From positions 1-44,395 of the forward strand of contig JASHOC010000245.1 in NCBI GenBank assembly GCA_030041305.1: DNA of 44,395 nt, read 5' to 3'. Each line of letters opens with the position of its first letter. Within the stretch, counting starts at the first letter, position 1. The DNA is from Acidobacteriaceae bacterium. GTDB taxonomy: Bacteria > Acidobacteriota > Terriglobia > Terriglobales > Acidobacteriaceae. Both the position numbers and the translations under genes were made by a program. The notes under the pieces were generated by a model. It was not told where the DNA came from and ran no database searches. It worked only from the letters and a program-made list of their open reading frames with translations. Shown here in pieces: positions 1-11,275 of the stretch.

Positions 1-95
1 GAAGTTTTGAGGGGCGTGCCGGGTGGCGTTTTCTTGGGAAAAACGCCACTCAACGTTCGAGGTTCTGCTCTACACCAATTGGAGAACCGCTATAA
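1..95 (-). repeat. Dispersed repeat, copy 1 (cut by the window edge)
   Basis: This stretch is the reverse complement of 39702-39796 with about one mismatch inside the element. It ends at 77-90 with AATTGGAGAACCGC, the 14-bp terminal sequence of the complete copy at 39707-39815. It contains a perfect 10-bp hairpin stem, GTGGCGTTTT at 23-32 paired with AAAACGCCAC at 40-49. The other end of this copy lies outside the window. Confidence 0.85.
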
Positions 96-217
96 AGGCT
101 GAGGGAAGTGATTTCTCAAGACGGGTGACGGCGTCAGTCGAGGATCGGCGGGGTCGCGCAGGTGTACACTAATCGAGACCCCAAGGCCGGCTCGCACATT
201 GCCGGCCGACGCTGTGT

Positions 218-294
218 CGGGACGTGGCTCAGCCTGGTAGAGCACTCGCTTGGGGTGCGAGGGGTCGGCAGTTCAAATCTGCCCGTCCCGACCA
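218..294 (+). tRNA. tRNA-Pro (anticodon GGG)
   Basis: The acceptor stem pairs CGGGACG (218-224) with CGTCCCG (284-290), followed by A73 at 291 and an encoded CCA at 292-294. The anticodon arm is CTCGC-TTGGGGT-GCGAG, giving anticodon GGG, which reads CCC and CCU proline codons. The T arm carries the usual GTTCAAATC core. The C1-G72 pair with A73 matches bacterial tRNA-Pro. A strong intrinsic terminator follows 13 bases downstream, so the gene is probably transcribed alone. Confidence 0.96.
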
Positions 295-307
295 TTCTTC
301 ATTTTTT

Positions 308-340
308 GGCCCTTCGGACTGGGAGTTCGAAGGGCCTTTT
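308..340 (+). terminator. Intrinsic terminator of tRNA-Pro
   Basis: A 9-bp stem, GGCCCTTCG (308-316) with CGAAGGGCC (328-336), is followed directly by TTTT. It sits just after the tRNA and before the 3' end of the opposing gene at 387-1343. Confidence 0.85.
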
Positions 341-386
341 GCAAAACGCCCGAGTGTCGCCAAACCGGTCTCTTGTGGGGGATTTG

Positions 387-1343
387 TTAACGGCCTCGGA
401 AACCGCCGGCAAAGCCGCCCCGATAGTCCACCCCGATGCGGCCGGCGTAGCCGTAACCCGCGCCAACGCGGCCGGCGTATCCGTAGCCGTAGCCCACACG
501 GGGACCGTACGCTGCGCGTCCATAGATCCCAGGTCCGTACATTCTGGGACCGTAGTATGCCCCGAAGCCGGGAGCGAACACAACGCCGCCGTAGAAGCCG
601 ATGGGCGGAGGCGGCGCCATTATGACAGGCACGGGCGCTACGTATACCGGCGCGTAGGCCATGAACGCGGGCGGCGGCGGCGGTGGAGGAGCATAGGAGT
701 AAGCGGGCTCGGGAGCGGGTTCCTGCTGCGGCGCCGGCGCGGGAGGTTGAGGCGCATAAGATTCGCCGCCGCGCGGAATCAGGCCGTAAGGATCGCGTTG
801 CGGCTCCTGCGTGGTGGGAACTTCGACGTCCTCCATCAGCCGGAGGGTGAGCGCCGTTTCCACTTTGAGGGTGGGGCGCGGGCCGCGGCGGGGTAGATTA
901 ATGAGATCGATGGGCCAGAGAATGGGAATCATCCAAGTGATGGTGTCGCGCACCGCGTGGCCTTTTCCAAGTATCCTTCCCTGAGCGTCAATCTTGTAGC
1001 CGGGAACGCCGACCACCTTGGCGTCGACCGGAATCACCGTGCCACCTGCATAGAGGCGGTCAAATTGGAGCTCCATCCAGCCCTTGCCGACAAAATGGCC
1101 CGGATCTTTATATTCGGAGAACTCTCCGCCGAGGAAGCTGCCGTAGGGCAGCATGAAATCGCCGTGGTGGTACTGAACCTTGCATAGCACGGGATCGCCG
1201 ACCGCCGTGGTTTTGGACGAGATTCTCGCGTCGCCGGTGGTGCAGGAAACGAGTGAGCCGGCGGGAATGAGTTGCTGGCCGGCGTCGGCAAACAGCGGTG
1301 GCGCCGCAAGGAGAGCAAGGACGACGAGCGAGACGCGTTTCAT
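387..1343 (-). CDS. Exported protein of unknown function with Pro- and Gly/Tyr-rich C-terminus
   Basis: This 318-residue protein begins with a Sec signal peptide (MKRVSLVVLALLAAPPLFADA). The start at 1343 was chosen over an upstream in-frame start because the signal peptide begins there and a GGAGG ribosome site lies just upstream. Residues about 25-170 form a conserved-looking region starting IPAGSLV, with the G-D-P-V and P-Y-G-S pattern resembling the beta-barrel part of TrbI/VirB10-type proteins; that likeness is inference only. It is followed by a proline-rich stretch and a C-terminus of repeated GYGYAGR-like units. Such low-complexity tails are common in secreted or envelope proteins. 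It lies downstream of metH on the same strand but about 300 bases away, so co-transcription is uncertain. Function is unknown. Confidence 0.82.
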   Translation of the reverse strand: MKRVSLVVLALLAAPPLFADAGQQLIPAGSLVSCTTGDARISSKTTAVGDPVLCKVQYHHGDFMLPYGSFLGGEFSEYKDPGHFVGKGWMELQFDRLYAGGTVIPVDAKVVGVPGYKIDAQGRILGKGHAVRDTITWMIPILWPIDLINLPRRGPRPTLKVETALTLRLMEDVEVPTTQEPQRDPYGLIPRGGESYAPQPPAPAPQQEPAPEPAYSYAPPPPPPPAFMAYAPVYVAPVPVIMAPPPPIGFYGGVVFAPGFGAYYGPRMYGPGIYGRAAYGPRVGYGYGYAGRVGAGYGYAGRIGVDYRGGFAGGFRGR

Positions 1344-1645
1344 AGAAAGCCTCCAAGGCAGAATTGCGGTTGATGCGCAACCCGGTCGCAAAACACAACT
1401 TCCGCCGCCCGTGGAAGGTTTTCCGCGGGCGATCCACACGATCCCGCTTACCGCCGACTACAACTCGCGAGGCGCGATATGCAGCGAAGAAACGGAACCC
1501 CCGATGGAGATGGAAAACCCGGCCATTAAGGAAAGTTTCGGGAGATTCGAAAAATTTTTTCGGCGCGTGTCAACGAATCAGCCAGACTGTCGTCGCGCGC
1601 AGAAATGGCAGGCAACAGCGGCGCGATTCTGATCATTCTCGGGGC
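1344..1645. other. Intergenic stretch between metH and the exported-protein gene
   Basis: About 300 bases carry no convincing gene. The short open frames here have no ribosome site and no recognisable sequence. The stretch holds one candidate minus-strand promoter (1545-1573) and an AT-rich tract around 1550-1560. No clear metH terminator hairpin is visible. Confidence 0.5.
1545..1573 (-). promoter_or_regulatory. Candidate sigma-70-type promoter for the gene at 387-1343
   Basis: On the minus strand a perfect TTGACA (complement of 1568-1573) is separated by 17 bases from TCGAAT (complement of 1545-1550), a 4/6 match to the -10 consensus. It points at the exported-protein gene but lies about 200 bases upstream of its start. 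Confidence 0.3.
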
Positions 1646-4365
<2,720 letters not shown>

Positions 4366-4369
<4 letters not shown>

Positions 4370-5523
4370 GCGGTTTTCTCGAGAAGAGTGGATTCCGCTT
4401 CGGACGCAGCCGGGAGCACGCGCGGAGGCACGCCTTCGACCGCCTTGGCGATGGCCGCGATGTGCTCGGGGGTGTTGCCGCAGCAGCCACCGGCAATGTT
4501 GATGAGGCCTTCGCGAGCAAAGGCGCCCAAGGATCGGGCCATGTCGTCGGGGCCAAGGTCAAAACCTGTTGGAGAGAGCGGATTGGGCAAGCCGGCGTTG
4601 GGGTAGCAGGAGATGGCTGCGGTGACTTTTTCTGAAAGCTCGCGCAGAAACGGGGCCATGAGGTCGGGACCGAGAGAGCAGTTGAGGCCCACCGAAAACG
4701 GCTTGGCGTGCTCGACCGCGGTCCAGAAGGCCTCGACCGTCTGGCCGGAGATCATGGTCTCACCACCGCGGCCAACTGCGGCCGAAATCATAATGGGCAG
4801 CTCCTTGTGCTTTGCGGTCGTGCCGTCTTCGTCGAAGACCTCACGGATAGCTACCAGCGCCGCCTTGGCGTTGAGCGAGTCGAAGATGGTCTCGACGAGC
4901 AGCGCATCGACGCCGCCCGCGATGAGGGCGCGGACCTGGTGCGCGTAGGCAGCTTTGACCTGGTCGAAGGTGACCACCCGGAAGCCTGGATCGTCGGCGT
5001 CGGGCGAGTTGGAGAGAGAGACGGTCAAGGGGCCGATGGAGCCAGCGACGAAGCGGGAACGCGAGGTCGCGTTGGCCACGCGATCGGCCCATTCGCGGCA
5101 CTGGCGCGCGGATTGCTCGTTGATCTCCCAGGCCAGGTCGTTGAGAAAGGAGTCCTCGATGACGCTTTGGTAGAAGGCCGGATTTTTGCGACCTCCGTGC
5201 TCGCGCGGGTCGTCGACGAAGAACTCGCTCTGGACGATGCTAGTGGCGCCAAAGGTGTTGGTTTCAATGATGTCGGCGCCGGCCTCCAGGAAGCGGCGGT
5301 GGATGTCGCCGATCATCTCAGGGCGCGTGAGCGTGAACAGGTCGCCGTTGTTGAGCAGGTCCTTGGTTGCGCTCTTGAAGCGCTCGGCACGGATATCGGC
5401 CTCGGTCATGCCATAGGTGCGGATGGTGGTGCCCATGGCTCCATCGAGGACGGCGATACGGGTCGCGAGGAGTTTTCCCAGGGAGTGTTGGTCAGCCTTT
5501 GTCATTCGTTTTTGGGGAATCAC
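4366..5523 (-). CDS. metH: Methionine synthase, N-terminal homocysteine-binding part
   Basis: This 385-residue protein is the homocysteine S-methyltransferase domain of MetH, with LDGAMGTT near the N-terminus and the three zinc cysteines: C282 in GLNCSLG and C347-C348 in [10 protein letters not shown]. In most bacteria this domain is fused to the folate and cobalamin domains; here those are a separate gene overlapping by four bases. The pair should form one functional enzyme in the cytoplasm. The start is uncertain: a GTG at 5523 has AGGA only a few bases away, while an ATG at 5505 has no clear ribosome site, and both give a plausible N-terminus. It is divergent from ftsY, with about 200 bases between them. 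I see no S-adenosylmethionine or cobalamin riboswitch there. Confidence 0.95.
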
Positions 5524-5722
5524 GTCCTGATTCCAGCATAGCGGAGGCGGCGCGGAGGGCGAACCGATTCGCGCCGGATGTGGTTGAGCGGGGTTTGGAC
5601 GGCGGTAGCGTGGATTGAATGGCAGGGCGAAAGAGCTTGGGATGCTGCTCCCGCAATCTGGGCTGGAGCGGCGCCAGCGCGCTCAGAATGCCAGAACTCG
5701 ACCGGCGATACACTGGGAACAG

Positions 5723-6721
5723 ATGGAAATCATACGGCTTTTTGATAACGAAGAACCGGTTAAGCCGGAAGAAGCGGCTCAGGCAGGGCTTGCGGCCGAG
5801 GAGCGCAAAGCGGGCTTTTTCCAACGCATGAAGAAGGCGGTCTCGCGCACGCGCGAGTCGCTCGCGGTGAAGATGGAAGGCATCGCGGCGCTGACGCGTA
5901 CGGTGGATGAAAACGCGCTCGAAGAACTGGAATCGGTGCTGCTGACCAGCGACCTGGGCGTCCAGACGACGACGGAGGTGCTGGACGCGCTGCGGGAGCG
6001 CGCGTTGCGCAAGGCGATTGAAGGTGGCGCAGAACTGCGGGAACTGCTCAAGGCGCAGTTGCAAATGATTCTGGAAACACCGGAGCGGACGGTTGCGCGG
6101 CCGGAGACGCCGCCCAAAGTTACGTTTCTGGTGGGGGTGAATGGCACGGGAAAAACCACCAGCAGCGGCAAGCTTGCGGCGTGGAGCCGCGCCCGGGGGC
6201 ACTCCGTGCTTTTGTGCGCAGCGGATACATTTCGCGCAGCGGCGATCGAGCAGCTTGAGGTGTGGGCGGCGCGGTCGGGCGTGGAGATGATCAAGACGCG
6301 CCCGGGAGGCGACCCGGCGGCGGTGCTTTACGATTCAATTGCGGCGGCCAAGGCGCGCGGCATTGAGGACCTCTATGTGGACACGGCCGGGAGGCTGCAC
6401 ACCAAGACCGGGCTCATGAGCGAGCTCGACAAAATGCGGCGGACGGCTGCGCGGCTGGCGCCCGGGGCTCCCCACGAGGTGCTGCTGGTGATGGACGCGA
6501 CCACCGGCCAGAACGGGTTGCAGCAGGCGCGGCTGTTTACGGAAGCGGCCGGGGTCACGGGCATCCTGCTCACGAAGCTCGACGGCACGGCCAAGGGCGG
6601 CATCGCGGTGGCGATTGCGCGGGAACTGAATTTGCCGGTGCGCTTTGTGGGGGTGGGCGAGCAGATGGGGGATTTGCTCGAGTTCGACGCCAAGGAATTT
6701 GTCGATTCGTTGCTGGGGTAA
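5723..6721 (+). CDS. ftsY: Signal recognition particle receptor FtsY
   Basis: This 332-residue SRP GTPase docks ribosome-SRP complexes at the inner membrane for co-translational insertion. It has a short acidic N-terminus, the helical N domain, and a G domain with P-loop GVNGTGKTT (138-146), the family motif DTFRAAAIEQL, G3 DTAGR, G4 TKLDG and the closing GVGEQMGDL. The long acidic A domain of E. coli FtsY is missing, as in many bacteria. The start ATG at 5723 was chosen because upstream in-frame codons add no conserved sequence. The ribosome site is weak and a TACACT hexamer lies only eight bases upstream, so a very short leader is possible. ribD follows after six bases, indicating an operon. 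Confidence 0.95.
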   Translation: MEIIRLFDNEEPVKPEEAAQAGLAAEERKAGFFQRMKKAVSRTRESLAVKMEGIAALTRTVDENALEELESVLLTSDLGVQTTTEVLDALRERALRKAIEGGAELRELLKAQLQMILETPERTVARPETPPKVTFLVGVNGTGKTTSSGKLAAWSRARGHSVLLCAADTFRAAAIEQLEVWAARSGVEMIKTRPGGDPAAVLYDSIAAAKARGIEDLYVDTAGRLHTKTGLMSELDKMRRTAARLAPGAPHEVLLVMDATTGQNGLQQARLFTEAAGVTGILLTKLDGTAKGGIAVAIARELNLPVRFVGVGEQMGDLLEFDAKEFVDSLLG

Positions 6722-6727
6722 GAGTCC

Positions 6728-7921
6728 GTGGATCAGCCTGCGAATCAGGTTACCGATTGGGATCGCTATTGGATGCAGCGGGCGCTGGAGTTGGCGCGGC
6801 GCGGCATCGGCCTCTGTTCGCCCAATCCCGTGGTTGGCTGCGTGATCCTGGACCGCACTGGGGAACTGGCCGGCGAGGGGTGGCACGAGTACGATCTCGT
6901 GGATCACGCGGAAGTGGTGGCCTTGCGCGCGGCTGCTGAGCGCGCGGGCGACCGGCTGCGGGGCGGCACGGGGTACGTGACCCTGGAACCGTGCAATCAC
7001 ATGGGGCGCACGCCGCCTTGCACCACGGCGCTCATTCGAGCGGGGCTCAAGCGCGTGGTGGCGGCGACTGCCGATCCGAATCCGAACGTCACCGGCGGCG
7101 GCATGGAAACCCTGCGTGCGGCAAAGCTGGAGACGAGCATTGGGGCGTGCGAAAAGGAAGCGCGACGGCTCAACGAGGGCTTTGCCCATTGGATTCGGCA
7201 TCAACGGCCCTTTGTGCTGATGAAGGTGGCCATGTCGCTCGACGGGCGCATCGCGCCGCCGGCCGGGTATCACGCGGCGCGGGAGCCTTACTGGATCACG
7301 AGCGAAGAGGCGCGCGCCGCGGTGCAGCCGCTGCGCTGGCAGGCCGATGCGGCCATGGTGGGCATCGATACAGTGACCGCTGACGACCCCATGCTGACCG
7401 ACCGGAGCGGGTTGCGGCGGCGGCGCCCGCTGCAGCGCATCGTGCTCGACTCTGCGCTGCGCATGCCTCTAGACGCGAAGATGGTCAAGACGGCGCAAAA
7501 CGACGTGACCATCTTCACCGTATCGAAGGACGAAACGCGGATCCGCGAGCTGAACGCCCGCGGCGTGCGAGTGGAAATATTGCCCGCGGAATCAGGCCGC
7601 GTGCCGCTCGGCAAAGTGCTCGATCGACTCGGCGCGGAAGGCATTCTGACGCTGCTGACCGAAACCGGGACGCGCCTGAACACGGCGTTGCTGGCCGCGG
7701 GCTTGGTTGATCGCATGCATCTTTTCGTCTCGCCGCAGATTATGGGCTCCGACGCTGTGCCGGCCTTCCGCGGCATGCCGAGCTTTGTCCATCTGGGCGA
7801 GGTTGAGATGGAGCGTTATGGGAACGACCTGGGGCTCACTTCGCTGTTGCGCGATCCATGGCCGAAAAGCCGTGAACAGAGAACAGTGGTCAGTGGTCAG
7901 GGATCAGTGGCCAGCGATTAG
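6728..7921 (+). CDS. ribD: Bifunctional riboflavin biosynthesis deaminase/reductase RibD
   Basis: This 397-residue enzyme performs two consecutive steps from GTP to riboflavin: deamination of the pyrimidine product, then reduction of its ribosyl group. The deaminase domain carries the zinc motif HAE (H60, E62) and PCNHMGRTPPC; the reductase domain begins near residue 160 at FVLMKVAMSLDGRIA, and the GILTLLTETGTRLNTALL region near 300 fits the NADPH-binding part. The GTG start at 6728 is six bases after the ftsY stop, so the two are probably co-transcribed. The last residues (about 385-397) come from a tract of heptanucleotide repeats that also supplies the stop codon. They are probably not part of the fold and suggest that the original C-terminus was replaced or extended. 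Confidence 0.93.
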   Translation: MDQPANQVTDWDRYWMQRALELARRGIGLCSPNPVVGCVILDRTGELAGEGWHEYDLVDHAEVVALRAAAERAGDRLRGGTGYVTLEPCNHMGRTPPCTTALIRAGLKRVVAATADPNPNVTGGGMETLRAAKLETSIGACEKEARRLNEGFAHWIRHQRPFVLMKVAMSLDGRIAPPAGYHAAREPYWITSEEARAAVQPLRWQADAAMVGIDTVTADDPMLTDRSGLRRRRPLQRIVLDSALRMPLDAKMVKTAQNDVTIFTVSKDETRIRELNARGVRVEILPAESGRVPLGKVLDRLGAEGILTLLTETGTRLNTALLAAGLVDRMHLFVSPQIMGSDAVPAFRGMPSFVHLGEVEMERYGNDLGLTSLLRDPWPKSREQRTVVSGQGSVASD

Positions 7922-7935
7922 TGGTCAGTGGTCAG
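7884..7935 (+). repeat. Heptanucleotide tandem repeat at the ribD 3' end
   Basis: Seven successive 7-base units of the CAGTGGT type run from 7884 to 7932: CAGTGGT, CAGTGGT, CAGGGAT, CAGTGGC, CAGCGAT, TAGTGGT, CAGTGGT, then a partial CAG. The sixth unit supplies the ribD stop (TAG at 7919). Confidence 0.85.
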
Positions 7936-7993
7936 GTGGCGAGGGCGAATTCGTTTTTTGGCTGGCGATCACCGGCAGGTTTCCGCCGACTGC

Positions 7994-9262
7994 TTACACC
8001 GAATGCGCCTTCAGCGCGTTCGAGAGCGCGTCGGCAACCATCCTGTCTTCTCCCGGCTGCAGATCGATGGCGGTCATTTCAATGGTTCCCGGTCCCTCGC
8101 TCACCGAGATGCTTGGCTTCATCGCCGCCAGTTCGGCGGCAATCTGATGCGGATTGGCCGAAAATTTGCTCTGGTCGAGATGGACCTGAAGCGCCGGGAA
8201 ATGGTTGGCGATCTCCGGCACATTGCGGGTCAGGGTGACGCCGGGGATCTTCGCCACCCGGGTGGCCACCGTGTCGAGTTTCCGCCACTGCTCTTTGTCG
8301 AGCTCGTCCTGATCCTCCGCCAAATACAGCTCCAGCGCCTTCAATAATCCCACAATCTCTTCCTTGCCCACTTTGTGCGGCCGTCCCAGCGTGTCCTCAT
8401 TGGGACTCATGTTCAGCAGCGCATGGTGCACCAGGTCCTCGCGTCCAATCAGCAAACCCGAGCACTGCGGCCCGCGAATCGCCTTTCCGCCACTGACCGC
8501 AATCAGGTCGTACCCCATTTCCGCGTACTCGGTGAGCCGAGACTTGGGTGGAACATCCGCCGCCATGTCCAGGAACGCCGGCACGCCCGCCGCATGCGCC
8601 AGCTTCACCCAGTCCGGCCGCTTGATCTGGCCGTCGGGATCGCTGAGGTTCAAAAAGTGCATCGCCGCCGTGCGCTCGCTCAGCGCGTTGTGCACATCCT
8701 CCACCGTCTCCACTTGGACCATCTTCGCCCCGGTGGCCCGGATCTGGTGGTCCCACCCGCTGGTGTGCGTCTTCTGGATGATCACTTCCGACTTCATCCC
8801 CGTGAGGTCCGGCGTCTGCACAATCTTCGCCGCGTCGCCCCCGGTCAGAATTCCCGTGTAGCCGTTCTGGATGGCCGACGCCGCACCCGCGGTCACAATG
8901 GCGCTGTAGCCCTCCGGCAGCTTCAGCATCTCGGCAACCCGCTTGCCCACGGTCTGTTCCAGGTCCATGATGACGACAAACTGCCGCGCCGCCTGTTCCA
9001 TGACGGCCACGACTTCCGGCCGGATAATCGAACCACCCAGCACGGTCTCGGTGCCCTGCGCGTTGATCACCCGGGTGATTCCGAGTTCCTGGTAAACGTC
9101 TCCGGTCGCGCCGAGCCCGGTGATCTTTCCATTCCACGCTGTCGGTCCGTCGGGGGTTGGCGCTCCGAACAACCGCCGTCCGCCGAAGAGGGATCCGGCC
9201 AGAAAGGCCAGTCCGCCTAAAAGACCCCGCCGAGAAATCTCCGCCGAGACGATATTCTGCAT
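7994..9262 (-). CDS. Tat-exported SelA-like PLP-dependent enzyme
   Basis: This 422-residue protein has a twin-arginine signal (SRRGLLGGLAFLAG, residues about 9-22) followed by a fold-type I PLP enzyme of the selenocysteine synthase (SelA)/DgaE-like family. Visible features are INAQGTETVLGGS, the TAGAASAIQNG turn, and the PLP lysine K260 in SGGKAIRGPQCSG. The start at 9262 is fixed by a GGAG ribosome site and by the signal sequence. Family members act on seryl-tRNA or on amino sugar acids and are normally cytosolic, so a Tat signal, which exports folded cofactor-loaded proteins, is notable. No selenium genes are nearby, so selenocysteine synthesis is unlikely. The substrate is unknown. It is convergent with ftsY-ribD and appears to be a single gene. 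Confidence 0.85.
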   Translation of the reverse strand: MQNIVSAEISRRGLLGGLAFLAGSLFGGRRLFGAPTPDGPTAWNGKITGLGATGDVYQELGITRVINAQGTETVLGGSIIRPEVVAVMEQAARQFVVIMDLEQTVGKRVAEMLKLPEGYSAIVTAGAASAIQNGYTGILTGGDAAKIVQTPDLTGMKSEVIIQKTHTSGWDHQIRATGAKMVQVETVEDVHNALSERTAAMHFLNLSDPDGQIKRPDWVKLAHAAGVPAFLDMAADVPPKSRLTEYAEMGYDLIAVSGGKAIRGPQCSGLLIGREDLVHHALLNMSPNEDTLGRPHKVGKEEIVGLLKALELYLAEDQDELDKEQWRKLDTVATRVAKIPGVTLTRNVPEIANHFPALQVHLDQSKFSANPHQIAAELAAMKPSISVSEGPGTIEMTAIDLQPGEDRMVADALSNALKAHSV

Positions 9263-9443
9263 GGTTGTTTCTCCTTCGATCCAGGAACAGGCGCCCGATG
9301 AAAGCCTTGCCGCCATGCTAATTGCCGGTTTGAACCGATTGCAATGGTGAGCCCGCATAATTCACGGTGCGGCGGCGTTCCGTGCTTCCGGTGTGGCGCC
9401 ATCGGGAGTTCCGGCCGCGTTCTTACCCTTTCCGGCCACGTCC

Positions 9444-10343
9444 TCACCCCATGACCACCACGGGTTGAAACAAGGTCCCGGCGACGCGGCGGGCGATGCC
9501 GACGAGATCGCGCTGGCCGGCGAAGACTTTCACCAGCGGCGCGTGGGAGAACTCGGGGAGATTAGCCTGGGCGCCATTGCGTAAGCGGCCCAGCGCCTGT
9601 TCATCGCCGGTCACCGCGGGCAATTCCGGCAACAAAGCCCTGGGATGGATGCAAAGGTCTTCCAATGCCTCGATATTCCCTGCCAGCGGGGCCAATTCTT
9701 CGAGCGTGTGCGCCTCGGCGAGGGTGAAGGCGCCGGAGCGCGTGCGCCGCAACCGGGTGAGGTGCGCTCCGCAGCCAAGCAGTTGGCCCATCTCGTGAGC
9801 CACCGAGCGCACATAGCCGCCGGCGCTGATGTCGATGGAAAACTCGGCTTCGGGGCCGGCCATCGAGGTCACTTCGAGCGAGGGAATCGAGACCTTGGCT
9901 GGCTTCAGCTCGACCGGTTTGCCGGCGCGGGCCAACCGATAGGCTGGTTTGCCGGCGATCTTCTTGGCGGAGAAAGGCGGCGGCATCTGTTCCGATTCGC
10001 CGCGGAACCGAACGGCGGCTGTGCGGACGTGGTCGAGCGTCGCAGAAGCAGCGCATTCCGGCCAGCGGTCGGGCCCGGAGGGTTCGCCTTCGGCGTCGTA
10101 GGTATCGGTGGCAAATCCGAAGCGAATCGCTCCCGTGTAGCTTTTTTCGGCAGTGGAGAAATATTGCGCCAGGCGCGTGAAGCGACCGATCAGAAGCGGC
10201 AGCACGCCGCTGGCCGTGGGGTCGAGGGTTCCGAGGTGGCCCATGGATCGTTCGCCAGCGATCCGGCGCAGCCTGTCGACCACGTCGTGGCTGGTCAACC
10301 CGGACGGCTTGTCGATTACTAGAAGTCCATTCACGGATTTCAC
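9444..10343 (-). CDS. truB: tRNA pseudouridine(55) synthase TruB
   Basis: This 299-residue enzyme makes pseudouridine 55 in the T-loop of tRNAs. The N-terminus SVNGLLVIDKPSGLTSHDVV and the catalytic motif GHLGTLDPTASGVLPL, with D41 as nucleophile, are diagnostic; KSYTGAIRFG and GGYVRSVAHE are the later conserved motifs. The start is a GTG at 10343. The open frame extends far upstream, but that part is unrelated to TruB and falls in probably decayed DNA. A second GTG three codons later is an alternative. Neither has a clear ribosome site. It lies upstream of the SelA-like gene on the same strand, with about 180 bases between them. Confidence 0.93.
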   Translation of the reverse strand: MKSVNGLLVIDKPSGLTSHDVVDRLRRIAGERSMGHLGTLDPTASGVLPLLIGRFTRLAQYFSTAEKSYTGAIRFGFATDTYDAEGEPSGPDRWPECAASATLDHVRTAAVRFRGESEQMPPPFSAKKIAGKPAYRLARAGKPVELKPAKVSIPSLEVTSMAGPEAEFSIDISAGGYVRSVAHEMGQLLGCGAHLTRLRRTRSGAFTLAEAHTLEELAPLAGNIEALEDLCIHPRALLPELPAVTGDEQALGRLRNGAQANLPEFSHAPLVKVFAGQRDLVGIARRVAGTLFQPVVVMG

Positions 10344-11275
10344 TTTACGGCAAAAGGCGGGGCGGAGCTTGTACGGCCCCCTCCCCCGCCCCGGGTGATT
10401 CCGGCATGTTCCAGAATCAAAGAGCGTTGCCGGCACGGTTCCGAGATAACTACCGCGTTTTGAGGAACCTGAATCCCAAGTTCCGGAAGATATGGGACTT
10501 AAATAAATTTTGCTGGCAACGCCATCCACCCCAACGGTGTTAAGAGGCCATAGTGGGCGCATCTGGAAACAGGATACAGATTGCGAAGAAATAACCCGCA
10601 ATTTTGGTGTGGAGGGAAGCCGCAGAAAATAAAGGAGAAGAAAAATCCATCTGGTGCGGCGAGCTTGACCACGGCGGGCGGTCACGAGCGCCGCCAGCCG
10701 CGCTCGCTTCACGAAGCAGGCCAGGTTCAGTCCGATTTTCAAAAGGGGGAGGGCTAAAAACTCGGGCCATCGGGGGAACAAGGCCCGCGACTTGCTTTTG
10801 GGTGCTATGTCTTCGGTTACCCTAATAAACCTTTAGACCGTGAGCAATATTACTTTCGTGTTATCGCGTCGGGGATCGGGCTGGCGCGTTCAAATTTCCC
10901 CAAACTGTGGTCAATACGAGGTCGTGCTGCCCCAGGTCGCAAAATCGAGACCATGGGCGCCCCCTCTTCGTCCTGAATTTGCATGTTAAGATGTGGGCCA
11001 CCTGCCCGCGGCGCGACCATTTTCTTCACTTATCGTCGGCCTTATTAAGCTCAGATTGGCTCGCGGCCCGCCTCAGGCTGTTCCCAAATGACGAGGGGCG
11101 GACGCGTCGCACTTTCTCCTGGACGCAGCGTCCACCCCTGTCCCGTACCTGTCCTCGAGTTGTGCTCCGCCGCAACGAGCCTAGCGGCTGATCAGCCTCC
11201 TTTAACTCGCTCTATTGAGAATGAACCGTCCCGGACAGAGGGCTCGGTCGGTCGCCTATTTGCTGAGTCTATTGC
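10344..11275. other. Gene-poor stretch, probably decayed mobile DNA
   Basis: About 930 bases hold no open frame with a ribosome site and recognisable product. They contain one copy of the diverged repeat at 10944-11016. A segment around 10880-10920 (GCTGGCGCGTTCAAATTT, then TGTGGTCAA) resembles, from memory, end sequences of IS21-type elements; this is weak. The minus-strand frame running in from truB has no start signals here. Confidence 0.4.
10944..11016 (+). repeat. Diverged repeat, copy A
   Basis: This segment aligns with 12868-12945. Shared blocks are ATCGAGACCATGGG, TCTTCGT, CTGAATTTGCATGT and GGCCACCTG, with mismatches and small indels between them. Both copies are in the same orientation, about 1.9 kb apart, in gene-poor DNA. 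Confidence 0.75.

Noticed and set aside
5524..5722. Riboswitch upstream of metH
   Set aside because: I could not find the paired-element patterns of S-adenosylmethionine or cobalamin riboswitches in the 200 bases between metH and ftsY.
10344..10781. N-terminal extension of TruB by about 146 codons
   Set aside because: TruB motifs begin at the GTG near 10343. The upstream residues are unlike TruB and lie in probable mobile debris.
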